Source: Phycisphaerales bacterium
GTDB lineage: Bacteria > Planctomycetota > Phycisphaerae > Phycisphaerales > UBA1924
Length of the DNA stretch: 64,000 nt
NCBI GenBank assembly: GCA_035627955.1
Contig: DASPKU010000006.1
Location: 303,587 to 367,586 of the forward strand
Direction of reading: 5' to 3'
Under the pieces are notes generated by a model that saw only the letters and a program-made list of their open reading frames with translations, was not told the DNA's origin and did no database searches. Positions 1 through 7,970 of the stretch are shown here, one piece after another (within the stretch, counting starts at the first letter, position 1; each line of letters begins with the position of its first letter). The position numbers and the translations under genes were made by a program.

Positions 1-2
1 AC

Positions 3-431
3 ACGGGCACGATGCTGGATGTCGGGCCGCACGGCCTGGTCCGCATTGGGCGCTGCTGCATGCTGAACAACCTGCTGATCCGCTGCGATGAGCTGGTCGA
101 GATCGGCGACTATGCGCTGCTGTCGTGGAACGTGGTGATCATGGACTCCTACCGCACCGACTTCGATCTGGAGGCCCGCCGCATGGCCCTCCGCAATGCC
201 GCGAGCAGGTCGGACCGCCGCCTGGGCGAGGCCGCCCCTACGCGCCCGGTCCGGCTCGGGCGCAATGTCTGGGTTGGTTTCGATACGTGCATCCTCCCGG
301 GCGTGACCATCGGGGAGGGCGCCATCGTGGGGGCACGCTCCGTCGTGTGCACCGACATCCCCCCGATGACCATCGCGGGCGGGAACCCGGCACGCGTGAT
401 CCGCGCAATCGAGGAGGGCGACGATGCCTGA
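3..431 (+). CDS. Hexapeptide-repeat acyltransferase, 5' truncated by the window
   Basis: The reading frame is open from base 3. The first ATG (base 12) lies inside what looks like a running beta-helix, so the gene probably starts upstream of the window. The visible 142 residues carry left-handed beta-helix hexapeptides (VRLGRNVWVGF, CILPGVTIGEGAIVGA) and the usual closing GGNPARVIR, as in acetyltransferases of the maltose/galactoside O-acetyltransferase group. Members transfer an acetyl group from acetyl-CoA to a sugar, commonly in polysaccharide synthesis. The stop overlaps the next gene by 8 bases, which implies one transcript with the two glycosyltransferases that follow. The substrate cannot be told. 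Confidence 0.8.
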   Translation, partial: TGTMLDVGPHGLVRIGRCCMLNNLLIRCDELVEIGDYALLSWNVVIMDSYRTDFDLEARRMALRNAASRSDRRLGEAAPTRPVRLGRNVWVGFDTCILPGVTIGEGAIVGARSVVCTDIPPMTIAGGNPARVIRAIEEGDDA

Positions 432-1581
432 ACACAAGGGAAGGATCGTCGTCCTGGGGATCATGTTCTTCTACCCTCTCGCGGGGGTCACCTACCAGTT
501 CCTCCACTACCTGCTGGGCTTGCGACGCCTGGGGTACGACGTGTACTACCTGGAGGACACGCTCGCGGATGTCTACGACCCGACCGTCGGCGACTACACG
601 CCGGACCCCTCTCGCAATATCGCGGCCGTGCAGCGGGTCTTTGAGCGGTTCGGGCTGGACGGACGCTGGGGGTACCGGACACCGCAGGACGTGTGGGTCG
701 GCATGTCCAAGGCACGGATGCTGGACGTGTGCCGTAGGGCCGACGCCGTGCTCAACGTGACCGGCGCCCATGATCTGCGCGACGAGCACCGGGGCATTCC
801 CCGCCGTCTTTACGTGGAGTCGGACCCATTCGCCACGCAGGTCAAGGTGGCGAAGGGTGACGAGCGGACCATCGCCTTCCTGGACCCGCATACCCACTTC
901 TTCAGTTTCGGCGAGAGCGTCGGGACCCTCCACTCATCGACGCCTGTGACGCGATACAACTGGCAGCCAACGAGCCAGCCCGTGTACATGGACCTGTGGC
1001 GCACCAGCAGCCGCGGCGGCGACGGGTATACCACGATCACTACCTGGCACAACAAGGGGGATGGCATCGAGTGGCAGGGCGAGCGTTACTACTGGACCAA
1101 GGACCGCGAGTTCCGCAAGTTCCTGGATGTCCCTCGCCGCCGCCCCCTTCGGTTCGAGATGGCCGCGGGTGTTGATCACTCCGTCCGCACGCTCCTCCGC
1201 GTGAATGGCTGGGAGAACGTGGACGCAGTCCCGATCTCGAGTGATATCGACCGCTACCGCGGCTACATCCAGCAGAGCCGGGCCGAGTTCACCGTCGCCC
1301 GCGACCAGTATGTCCGGCCCCGGACGGGTTGGTTCAGCGACCGGAGCGTCTGCTACCTTGCTGCGGGCAGGCCCGTGATCACACAGGCGACCGGGTTCGA
1401 GCGGCATATGCCCACGGGGCGCGGCCTATTCGCGTTTTCCTCGATGGAGGACATCCTCGTGGCGATCGATGCGATCGAGTCGAACTATGAGGCTCACTCA
1501 CGGGCCGCGGCCGAGGTGGCGGAGAGCCACTTCGGGAGTGATGCGGTCCTCGCCAGCTTGCTCGCGCGGGCGGGCCTGTAG
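424..1581 (+). CDS. Glycosyltransferase-like protein (GT-B, CgeB-like C-terminus)
   Basis: This 385-residue cytoplasmic protein has no signal peptide. The C-terminal third reads GWFSDRSVCYLAAGRPVITQ, then a small Gly-rich turn and a helix, which is the donor-binding part seen in CgeB-like and other GT-B enzymes. The N-terminal motif IMFFYPLAGVTYQF suits the first Rossmann strand and acceptor loop. It overlaps the acetyltransferase upstream and lies 13 bases before a second glycosyltransferase, so it probably acts in making a surface glycan. No catalytic residue can be assigned with certainty. The start ATG at 424 fits the operon overlap. Confidence 0.7.
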   Translation: MPEHKGRIVVLGIMFFYPLAGVTYQFLHYLLGLRRLGYDVYYLEDTLADVYDPTVGDYTPDPSRNIAAVQRVFERFGLDGRWGYRTPQDVWVGMSKARMLDVCRRADAVLNVTGAHDLRDEHRGIPRRLYVESDPFATQVKVAKGDERTIAFLDPHTHFFSFGESVGTLHSSTPVTRYNWQPTSQPVYMDLWRTSSRGGDGYTTITTWHNKGDGIEWQGERYYWTKDREFRKFLDVPRRRPLRFEMAAGVDHSVRTLLRVNGWENVDAVPISSDIDRYRGYIQQSRAEFTVARDQYVRPRTGWFSDRSVCYLAAGRPVITQATGFERHMPTGRGLFAFSSMEDILVAIDAIESNYEAHSRAAAEVAESHFGSDAVLASLLARAGL

Positions 1582-1594
1582 GGGGGTGTATGCG

Positions 1595-2623
1595 GTGAAG
1601 ATCGCCCAAGTCGCAACCAGCAGCGGGCCAGTCCGCCAGGACCAGACCGGGAGCGTTGAAAGCCTGGTGTGGCTGCTGACGCGCGAACTGATCGCCCTCG
1701 GGCACCAGGTGACGGTGTTCGGCTGCGGAGGAGCGGAAGTGCCGGCGGGTGCCGAGTTCGTCCGTACCCACCCGGGTGCCTATGGGATGCCGGGCACCCC
1801 GTCGGACTGGCAGGTCTGCGACTGGATGACGCTGGCGCAGGCGGTCGGTGAGTCCCACCGTTTCGATGTGATCCACAGCCACGCGTACCTGTGGGGATTG
1901 CCGCTGCAGCCATTGTCACACTGCCCGATGGTCCACACGCTCCACACAACGCCGTACGACGACGAGGAGCTGCTCGCGGCCCGCTTCCCGGACGCGGCGA
2001 TCGTTGGAGTGTCGCACTTCCAATGGTCCTCACGACGGCTGACGCCCACCGGCGTGGTCTACCACGGCGTCGATCCGACGGCCTTCACGTTCAGGCGCGA
2101 GTCCGGTGGCTATCTCTGCTATTTGGGCCGGTTCATCGCGGGCAAGGGCCCGCTCGAGGCAATAAGGGTTGCGAAGGAGCTCGCGATGCCCATCATGCTG
2201 GCTGGCCCGCGCAACGAGTACTTTGACGAGCACATCGCATGTCGGATTGATGGCGAGGCCGTGCGTTACGCCGGGGCGGTGGATCGGGCCGAGCGTGACG
2301 CCTTGCTTGGCGGCGCCGCCGCGCTGCTGTACCCGCTTAGCGAGCCCGAACCCTTCGGACTGGTGCAGGTCGAGGCGATGATGTGCGGCACGCCGGTGGT
2401 TGCGACGCGGACGGGGGCCACGCCCGAGGTGATCGATAACGGCACCACAGGAGTGCTTGTCAGCAGTCATGCAGAGCTCGCGCGGGCGGTCGCCTTGGCC
2501 CTCAGACTTCCACGCGAGCTCGTCAGGGCACGGGCGAAGGAGCGTTTCACCGCGCGGCGGATGGCTACCGAGTACGCTGCCATCTACGGCCGCCTTCATG
2601 AACCAGCTGCCGCGCGCACCTAA
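1595..2623 (+). CDS. Glycosyltransferase family 4 (GT-B) protein
   Basis: I start this 342-residue protein at the GTG at 1595, because a G-rich ribosome-binding site (AGGGGGG, 1580-1586) sits 8 bases ahead and the product then begins with the usual VKIAQVATSSGP strand. Family marks are the His-rich acceptor region (DVIHSHAY, HTLHTT), the nucleotide-sugar segment CYLGRFIAGKGPLEAI and the EX7E motif in EPEPFGLVQVE. It would transfer an activated sugar to a lipid or glycan acceptor at the inner membrane face. It is the last gene of the cluster and is followed by a stem-loop at 2642-2689. Confidence 0.85.
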   Translation: MKIAQVATSSGPVRQDQTGSVESLVWLLTRELIALGHQVTVFGCGGAEVPAGAEFVRTHPGAYGMPGTPSDWQVCDWMTLAQAVGESHRFDVIHSHAYLWGLPLQPLSHCPMVHTLHTTPYDDEELLAARFPDAAIVGVSHFQWSSRRLTPTGVVYHGVDPTAFTFRRESGGYLCYLGRFIAGKGPLEAIRVAKELAMPIMLAGPRNEYFDEHIACRIDGEAVRYAGAVDRAERDALLGGAAALLYPLSEPEPFGLVQVEAMMCGTPVVATRTGATPEVIDNGTTGVLVSSHAELARAVALALRLPRELVRARAKERFTARRMATEYAAIYGRLHEPAAART

Positions 2624-2641
2624 GCGGCCGCTCCCCTTCGT

Positions 2642-2689
2642 AGAGCCCGCCCCAGTGCTGAGCACCCCCCGCTCGCCTGGGGCGGCTCT
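2642..2689 (+). terminator. Stem-loop after the glycosyltransferase cluster
   Basis: Two arms (2642-2654 and 2678-2689) pair over 12 bp with one bulged C, enclosing a 23-base loop. The stem lies 18 bases after the stop codon and is followed by CATTCT rather than a clean T run. It is a likely but weak terminator or a 3' end stabiliser. Confidence 0.45.
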
Positions 2690-2781
2690 CATTCTAAAGC
2701 CCGCTGACGCTCCTTACGAAACGCCGCTGGCCAACCAAGCTGATCATCTTCGCCCGGACGTGTCGTGGTAGCCCCCAGTGT

Positions 2782-2834
2782 GCCGAAGGTGATCACTTTG
2801 TGCCTCTGAGCGCCTTCGTGTGATCACCTTCGGC
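2782..2834. repeat. Perfect 15-bp inverted repeat
   Basis: GCCGAAGGTGATCAC at 2782-2796 is repeated as its exact reverse complement at 2820-2834, with a 23-base spacer. The arms contain TGATCA. It lies between the glycosyltransferase cluster and the decayed element, with no T run on either side. It could be a bidirectional terminator, a protein-binding site or an element-end repeat. Confidence 0.6.
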
Positions 2835-2850
2835 CCCCGACGCAAGGGAG

Positions 2851-3664
2851 TCATTGGCCCTTCAGCAGGACGGAGCCAAGCAACCCAACGGCGTGATCGT
2901 CTTCGCCGAACTCCCCAGCAATCGCCCCTTGCACGTTAACGACCCATGCGGTTGCAATCTCATCAGCCGCCTCCGCCACCTCCTGAGGTGTCGGGGCCAG
3001 CTCGCGGTAGTCCATGCCCTCCTCTGGTGGCCGCCCCCTCTCCTCCCTGGAACCAACGGCCATGGCAAGCACCTTTTCGATCCCGGAGAGGTTCTCCGCC
3101 AGGCACTCCTCCGTCTTCGCATAGAGGACCTTGGCGCCGTCGAAGTACGCATCCGAGATCCGTCGCGCCGCCGCCTGTAGGAACAGCAGCCTCCGCCAGT
3201 GATCGAGAGCGCAATGCGCTTGCTGCCCCAAGGCTGCGGCTGAGGAGCCGCCAGCAGCCCTGCGCCGATGAGCCCAAGGGCAAGGTTGGCGGCTCCCTTC
3301 TGCCCTCAACAAAGACAGAGACGGTAGAGGTAGCCAAGGCGGTAGGAGACAGCGCCGCAACCATCGACAAAGAGAGAGCCAAGATTGAGGAGAAGGCCCC
3401 TGAGACTGCGCCAGAGAGCGCCGCCCTTGGTTCTGTCTGTCTCAGATGCCAGAGAAGCGGAGCCGCCAAGCGAAGGTCCTGGGAATCGGCGGGGACCACC
3501 GCTCGGGCCGCCGAGCGCCGGCGGTCACCCTCGGCCTTCGCCTCGCGCTGGGCCCCCGCCGCCGCCGGGTCGTGGAACAGGCAGAACACTGATCCCGGGC
3601 GCGGCCTTCCCCCACACTGCGACCCGTCCCCCTTGCGGGCTGAACATGCCTGACCCGACCTCAT
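2851..3664 (-). pseudogene. Decayed CCCH zinc-motif gene of an integrated element
   Basis: The N-terminus (ATG at 3664) reads CSARKGDGSQC, then C and H in CLFH: C7, C17, C28, H31. This Cys-Cys-Cys-His finger is typical of small proteins linked to integrated elements in planctomycetes and actinobacteria. That frame runs on to 2963 as low-complexity sequence. A different frame, shifted by one base, carries a believable C-terminal half from about 3200 down to a TGA at 2851 (SDAYFDGAKVLYAKTEECLA and on). I read this as one gene of about 270 codons broken by one or more frameshifts between roughly 3185 and 3360. Its ATG overlaps the stop of the preceding remnant ORF by ATGA. Two separate genes cannot be excluded. 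Confidence 0.45.
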
Positions 3665-3889
3665 GACCGTCCTCCTTTCCTGCTAGCAGGAGGGGGGAGG
3701 GGTGGGGTGGCCAACCCTTCCGCGCCGGCTGCGCTCACCATTGCCAGCATGGCAGTCCGGATCACCGCGGGCAGACGGGGCCATGCAGCGACGATGACAG
3801 CCAGTTCGGGCGGCAGACCGGGGCCGTCGGAGGGTTGCGGGGGTTGGTGCGGGGGTTGTACCGAACGGCCGGGTTTTTCAGCATTGTCC
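3661..3889 (-). pseudogene. Short remnant ORF next to the tRNA attachment site
   Basis: The minus-strand frame ending at TGA 3661-3663 contains LPPELAVIVAAWPRLPAVIR and then LAMVSAAG. From memory, similar short ORFs sit between tyrosine integrases and tRNA genes in planctomycete integrated elements. The frame continues rightward through the antisense of the tRNA half (RTHDLRFRRP), which is only a by-product of reading tRNA backwards. No integrase gene is left in the window. The frame couples by ATGA to the CCCH gene. It is probably the surviving end of an integrated element and not a working gene. Confidence 0.35.
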
Positions 3890-3937
3890 TGCGGTCTTCT
3901 AAATCGCAGGTCGTGCGTTCGAGTCGCACCCGGGACG
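3890..3937 (+). other. 3' half of tRNA-Arg(UCU), probable attachment site
   Basis: The sequence folds as a tRNA anticodon arm (stem 3890-3895/3903-3908, loop CTTCTAA, anticodon TCT at 3898-3900, U33 and A37 present), a short variable loop, a perfect T arm (stem 3913-3917/3925-3929, loop TTCGAGT) and a 3' acceptor strand CCGGGAC with discriminator G. No matching GTCCCGG acceptor or D arm is found in the 60 bases upstream. Only the 3' half is present, as is left at the far attachment site when an element integrates into a tRNA gene. The intact copy should lie elsewhere. Confidence 0.7.
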
Positions 3938-3940
3938 CTT

Positions 3941-6307
3941 TCAGCCGCAGCCGCCGCCCAGGGCCGCGAAGAACGCCTCGATGTCCTGATCAGTCGCGGC
4001 GTCGCCATCCCCGTTCACATCCGAGTCCAGGCACAGCTCGCAGCAGTGCCCGCCGATGCAGCGGAAGAGAGCCATGATGTCGTCATCGGTCCCGGACTCA
4101 CCGTCGCCATTGAAGTCCGCCGGGCACTGCCACTGCCGGACGCTGACCCGCGGCATCAGGAGCACGCGCCGCGTGCCGTCCTGCACGGCCACTTCGAACT
4201 GATCCGGCGCGAGCGAGTCGCCCATGCTCGTCAGCGATAGCTCGAATACTCCGGGCGCGACCTGCATGGCCTGCCCGGCGGTCACGGCGCCGCTCCCGCC
4301 CGGCATACGGGCGACGCTCAGAGCGAGGCCCGCGCCTGTAACGGTCTGGCCGCGCCAGTCGCGGAGCGTGACGCGCATCACCCCTGAGCGCGCCCCCGCC
4401 CCGTACGTCTGCAGCCGCGTGGTCTCCACCAGGCTCTGAACCGCGTCCACACGACCCTCAAGCGATGTGCGCCAGGCGTCAAACTGCGTCCGCAGCGTGA
4501 GTACCGGGTCCGGGTCAGCGGCAATGGTATTCGGCACATTCAGCGACATGAAGTAGTCGCCGCCCGCGGTGCCACCCTTTGCCGCGAACGTGCCGTCAGC
4601 CCGCGGTGTCGTGATCCCAACGCCGCTGCCCGGTGCGTTGAAAATAAGGTCGCTGCGACCGTCTCCGGTCAGGTCCGAAGCAACCAGGCGCGTGCTCGCG
4701 AACCCAAGATGGCTGAGACCGAGCAGCGTAAACGCGCCCGTCCCGCTGCCGCGGAAGTGCATGAACTGACTCGTGGACGTCAGGACCGCGAGGTCCGCGT
4801 GCGTGTCGCCATTGAAGTCGCCCGTCACCACGCTGGTGGGGGTCAGGTCAAGGTTGTGCGTGCCCGCGAGCGAGAACACGCCCGCGCCGTTGTTGCTGTA
4901 GATCGTCAGCATTCGCGGCGTGCTCTGGGACACGACCGCCGCGTCGACATCGCCGTCGTGGTCGAAGTCTGCCGTCGCAAGGCCGACCGACACGAGAGGA
5001 ATGACCGCGTGAGTGCCTGGCGTGTACGTGCCGTTGTTGTTGCCCTTGTACACCAGCAGCCGGGGCGTGCTGCCCCTGGAAACAACGAGCGCATCCGTAC
5101 TCCCATTGCCATCCACATCGGTCAATGAAACCGCGGTAGAACTCGAACCCGCAGCCATGGTGAGCGGGGCGCCCAGCGTGCCGGCCCCGTCGTTGATGAG
5201 GGTCATCAGCGTGCTGCTGGTCGTGCTCAGCGCGACCACATCAGGGCCGTTGCCTGGCGTGATGCCGCCGACCCGCGCCAGCAGCGGTGTCATCGGGATG
5301 GCCGTGTCGCGGCGAGGGCCGAATGTGAGGTTCCCAAGCCCGGGATTGACGCTCGCCGCCGAAGTTCCCACCGCAAGCAGGTCCAGCACGCCATCACCCG
5401 TGAAGTCCGCGAAGTCGACGATGCGTGTGCCGGAGAGGACCGGCACCGCGGTTGCCGGCGAGAAGCGTGCGAACGGCGACCCCGCGGGAGTCACGTTCGT
5501 GAGGATGAACGCGTTGGTTGAGCCCGAAGGCGTGGCCGCGACCTCCGGCTTGCCGTCACCCGTGATGTCAGCCACCGCGAACTCCGCCGGGTTCACGCTG
5601 GCGAGGTACACGCCCGAGGCTCCGTCGCGGTCGCCGGCACGGGCGATCAGCATGTAGCCGATGTGAGCCGACTTCGTGAAACTCGCCGGCGGAGCCCCGC
5701 ACGTGGTGGTCCCGCTCGGGCACGAGCAGCGCCCATCGCCGCCCATCAGCCGAGCCGCTTCCATTCCTGCCATAAACCGGGCCGCGACATCACCCTCTGT
5801 TGCATGGATAGCCTGCACCGCGGCCTCCACCACCGGTGCGCCGGTCAGCACGTTCCCCTGCACGGCGTACACGATCTGCCCCGACTGACCCGCGTAGCTG
5901 TAGTAGAACGAACCCGTCTGCCCGCCCGCCCATTCGCCGGCCCCGGCACCAGTAAACGTCGCGGCGTTCCCGCGCACATCGACAAACCCGTACTGGCGAG
6001 TGAAGTGCGCCTGGTCAAAGAGGTTGAGCGCCTGGAGGATGTCCCCGGGAGGCATTCCGTCCAGGATGCGGTCGCGGATGAACGTACGGTTGAGTTGCGA
6101 GGTGTCACCGGCCGACTGTGCCGTGCACGCGCCGACGCCTACCACCAGCACCGGCGTGAGCGCCTGAAGGTCCAGGTTGGTCAGGCACGTCGCAGAGCCA
6201 ACAGCGATCTCGCCTGTGCGGGTGTCCACCAGCAGGATGGACCACGTGGCGAGCGTGGAAGCGGCGGGGATCATCGCAGCGGCGGCAGCGACGAGAACTC
6301 GAACCAC
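3941..6307 (-). CDS. Secreted DUF1028 / FG-GAP repeat / dockerin-like protein
   Basis: I start this 788-residue protein at the GTG at 6307: GGAGGT lies 5 bases ahead and gives a clean signal peptide (hydrophobic run, then ASTLA). The mature start TWSILLVDTRTGEIAVGSAT resembles the DUF1028 family, a putative Ntn-hydrolase fold, for about 220 residues. A long stretch of FG-GAP/VCBS repeats with Ca-binding loops follows (DITGDGKPE, DFTGDGVLD, DFDHDGDVD, DFNGDTHAD), which suggests a beta-propeller. The C-terminus has two dockerin-like Asp-rich repeats, each ending in paired or single Cys. It is exported, and its function is unknown. The stop codon lies 4 bases from the tRNA half, so the host gene survived integration intact. 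Confidence 0.85.
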   Translation of the reverse strand: MVRVLVAAAAAMIPAASTLATWSILLVDTRTGEIAVGSATCLTNLDLQALTPVLVVGVGACTAQSAGDTSQLNRTFIRDRILDGMPPGDILQALNLFDQAHFTRQYGFVDVRGNAATFTGAGAGEWAGGQTGSFYYSYAGQSGQIVYAVQGNVLTGAPVVEAAVQAIHATEGDVAARFMAGMEAARLMGGDGRCSCPSGTTTCGAPPASFTKSAHIGYMLIARAGDRDGASGVYLASVNPAEFAVADITGDGKPEVAATPSGSTNAFILTNVTPAGSPFARFSPATAVPVLSGTRIVDFADFTGDGVLDLLAVGTSAASVNPGLGNLTFGPRRDTAIPMTPLLARVGGITPGNGPDVVALSTTSSTLMTLINDGAGTLGAPLTMAAGSSSTAVSLTDVDGNGSTDALVVSRGSTPRLLVYKGNNNGTYTPGTHAVIPLVSVGLATADFDHDGDVDAAVVSQSTPRMLTIYSNNGAGVFSLAGTHNLDLTPTSVVTGDFNGDTHADLAVLTSTSQFMHFRGSGTGAFTLLGLSHLGFASTRLVASDLTGDGRSDLIFNAPGSGVGITTPRADGTFAAKGGTAGGDYFMSLNVPNTIAADPDPVLTLRTQFDAWRTSLEGRVDAVQSLVETTRLQTYGAGARSGVMRVTLRDWRGQTVTGAGLALSVARMPGGSGAVTAGQAMQVAPGVFELSLTSMGDSLAPDQFEVAVQDGTRRVLLMPRVSVRQWQCPADFNGDGESGTDDDIMALFRCIGGHCCELCLDSDVNGDGDAATDQDIEAFFAALGGGCG

Positions 6308-6414
6308 GGGGCACCTCCGTGCGGCCGAGTCTACCACCGGAGTCAATGGCGATAACCACCTGAAAGAGGGCTGGTGAAGGCCATGGCAAACGCCACAGGA
6401 TGCAAGCACGGCAA

Positions 6415-7359
6415 TCAGGCCGCGAACAGCGCCTCGACGAACGCCTCAGGGTCGAATGGCTGCACGTCCTCAGGCGTTTCTCCCACCCCAACGAACTTCA
6501 CCGGGATTGAGGTCACCTCACGCACGGCGATCACAATCCCTCCCTTGGCCGTCCCGTCGAGCTTGCTCAGGAAGATGCCTGTGACGCCCGCCACCTTGCC
6601 GAACTCCTCGGCCTGCCGCAACGCGTTCTGACCGCTGGTCGCGTCGAGCACGAGCAGGACTTCATGCGGCGCGCCCTCGATCTGCTTGCTGATCACATTG
6701 CGGATCTTGCCCAGCTGCCTCATGAGCGGGTCCTGCGTCTGCAACCTCCCCGCGGTGTCCAGGATGAGCACATCCACGCGCCGGGCCTTGGCCGCGGCGC
6801 AGGCGTCGAACGCCACGGCCGCGGGGTCACCGCCCTGCTGACCCTTGACAACCTCGACGCCCAGCCGCTCGGCCCACACCTCGAGCTGCTTGACCGCGCC
6901 CGCGCGAAAAGTGTCGCACGCGCCCAGCATCACCGACTTCCCCTGCGACCGCAGCGTCTGGCACAGCTTGGCGATCGAGGTCGTCTTGCCCACGCCGTTG
7001 ACGCCGGTCATCAGGATCACCGTGGGTCCGATGGGCGCGAGCTTGAGCGACCGCTCCTCCGCGGGCCACAGCCGTTTGATCTCGGACTTCATGTAATCCA
7101 GCACCTGATCGCCGCTGGTCATCTTCCCGGAGTGGTAATCGGCGCGGATGTTCTCGATCAGGCGCGACGTGGTCTTCACGCCCACATCGGCCGAGAGCAT
7201 GCGGTTCTCGAGCTCTTTGATGAGCTCCTCATCGAGCTTGCGGCCCAGCAGCAGCGAGCGGACGCCGGTGACGCCGGTGACGAACGCCTCGCGGGTCTTC
7301 TCCAGCCCCTTCTCGAAGCCCTGCTTGACCTTGCCGAAGATGGACTTGAAGAAGCTCAT
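6415..7359 (-). CDS. ftsY: Signal recognition particle receptor FtsY
   Basis: This 314-residue protein is the SRP receptor GTPase that docks SRP-ribosome complexes at the membrane. All NG-domain motifs are visible: P-loop GVNGVGKTT, DTFRAGA, DTAGR, SKLDGTAKGG and the closing GVGETPEDVQPFDPEAFV. The N domain is short and there is no long acidic A domain as in E. coli. An amphipathic start (MSFFKSIFGKVKQGFEKGL) probably binds membrane. The ATG at 7359 overlaps the nusB stop by ATGA, which fixes the start and indicates translational coupling. Confidence 0.97.
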   Translation of the reverse strand: MSFFKSIFGKVKQGFEKGLEKTREAFVTGVTGVRSLLLGRKLDEELIKELENRMLSADVGVKTTSRLIENIRADYHSGKMTSGDQVLDYMKSEIKRLWPAEERSLKLAPIGPTVILMTGVNGVGKTTSIAKLCQTLRSQGKSVMLGACDTFRAGAVKQLEVWAERLGVEVVKGQQGGDPAAVAFDACAAAKARRVDVLILDTAGRLQTQDPLMRQLGKIRNVISKQIEGAPHEVLLVLDATSGQNALRQAEEFGKVAGVTGIFLSKLDGTAKGGIVIAVREVTSIPVKFVGVGETPEDVQPFDPEAFVEALFAA

Positions 7360-7970
7360 CCCTGCGCCGCTTCTCCCGGGGCCTCGCCGCCGCTCGCCAG
7401 ATTGGGGCGGCTCTCGACCCGCTTCATCACCTTGTCGAGCAGCGCGTTGATAAACCCCGGTGCCTTCTCGGTGGAAAAGTGCTTGGCCAGCTCCACCGTC
7501 TCGTTCACGACGACCTTCGCCGGGTTGCGGCCGCTGCTCATCTCGAAGTGCGCCAGCCGCAGCAACGCCCGATCGACGGCCGCTTGCCGGTGCGTCGGCC
7601 ACTCCGGCGCGAGCTCGCGGTACTCCGCGTCGGCGGCGCTCCGCGCGGACCACGCCCCCAGCACAAGCTCGGACACGACCTCCGCCGCGACCGGGCCGAG
7701 GTCGCGCACGCCCTTGAGCGCGTCGCGCACCACCATCGCCGCGTCCGCGTCGCCGGGGCGCTTCTGGTCCAGCTCGTACAGCAGCTGGAACGCCAACCGC
7801 CGCGCCGCCATGTTCATCACCTGGTCGGCCGCGCGACGGGGTAGCTGCGACAGCTCGTCCTCACCTCCGGTCACACCGCCCGACACCGCGCCCTCGACCG
7901 CCCCGGAGAGCTGGAACACGCCGGTGTAGGCCAGCGTCCGCAGTTCCTCGGGTGACTTGGGCGTGCTCAT
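7356..7970 (-). CDS. nusB: Transcription antitermination factor NusB
   Basis: At 204 residues this is longer than the usual 140-160. The NusB fold begins near residue 54 (ARRLAFQLLYELDQKRPGD) and shows the family's VDRALLRLAHFEM, KVVVNETVELAKHFSTEKAPGF and INALLDKV segments. The first 50 residues are an extra, unrecognised N-terminal region. NusB binds boxA RNA with NusE to support rRNA antitermination. It overlaps ribH upstream (ATGA) and ftsY downstream (ATGA). The order ribH-nusB is widespread in bacteria, which supports both calls. A later start would also give a complete NusB core. Confidence 0.93.
   Translation of the reverse strand: MSTPKSPEELRTLAYTGVFQLSGAVEGAVSGGVTGGEDELSQLPRRAADQVMNMAARRLAFQLLYELDQKRPGDADAAMVVRDALKGVRDLGPVAAEVVSELVLGAWSARSAADAEYRELAPEWPTHRQAAVDRALLRLAHFEMSSGRNPAKVVVNETVELAKHFSTEKAPGFINALLDKVMKRVESRPNLASGGEAPGEAAQG

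Noticed and set aside
238..933. Minus-strand 231-codon ORF in the glycosyltransferase cluster
   Set aside because: Shadow frame of the plus-strand genes with Arg/Pro/Gly bias; no ribosome-binding site or family motif.
3661..4008. Full 115-codon minus-strand ORF as a protein gene
   Set aside because: Its first third is the tRNA half read backwards (GATRTHDLRFRRP) plus the antisense end of the neighbouring frame. Only the left part is kept as a remnant.
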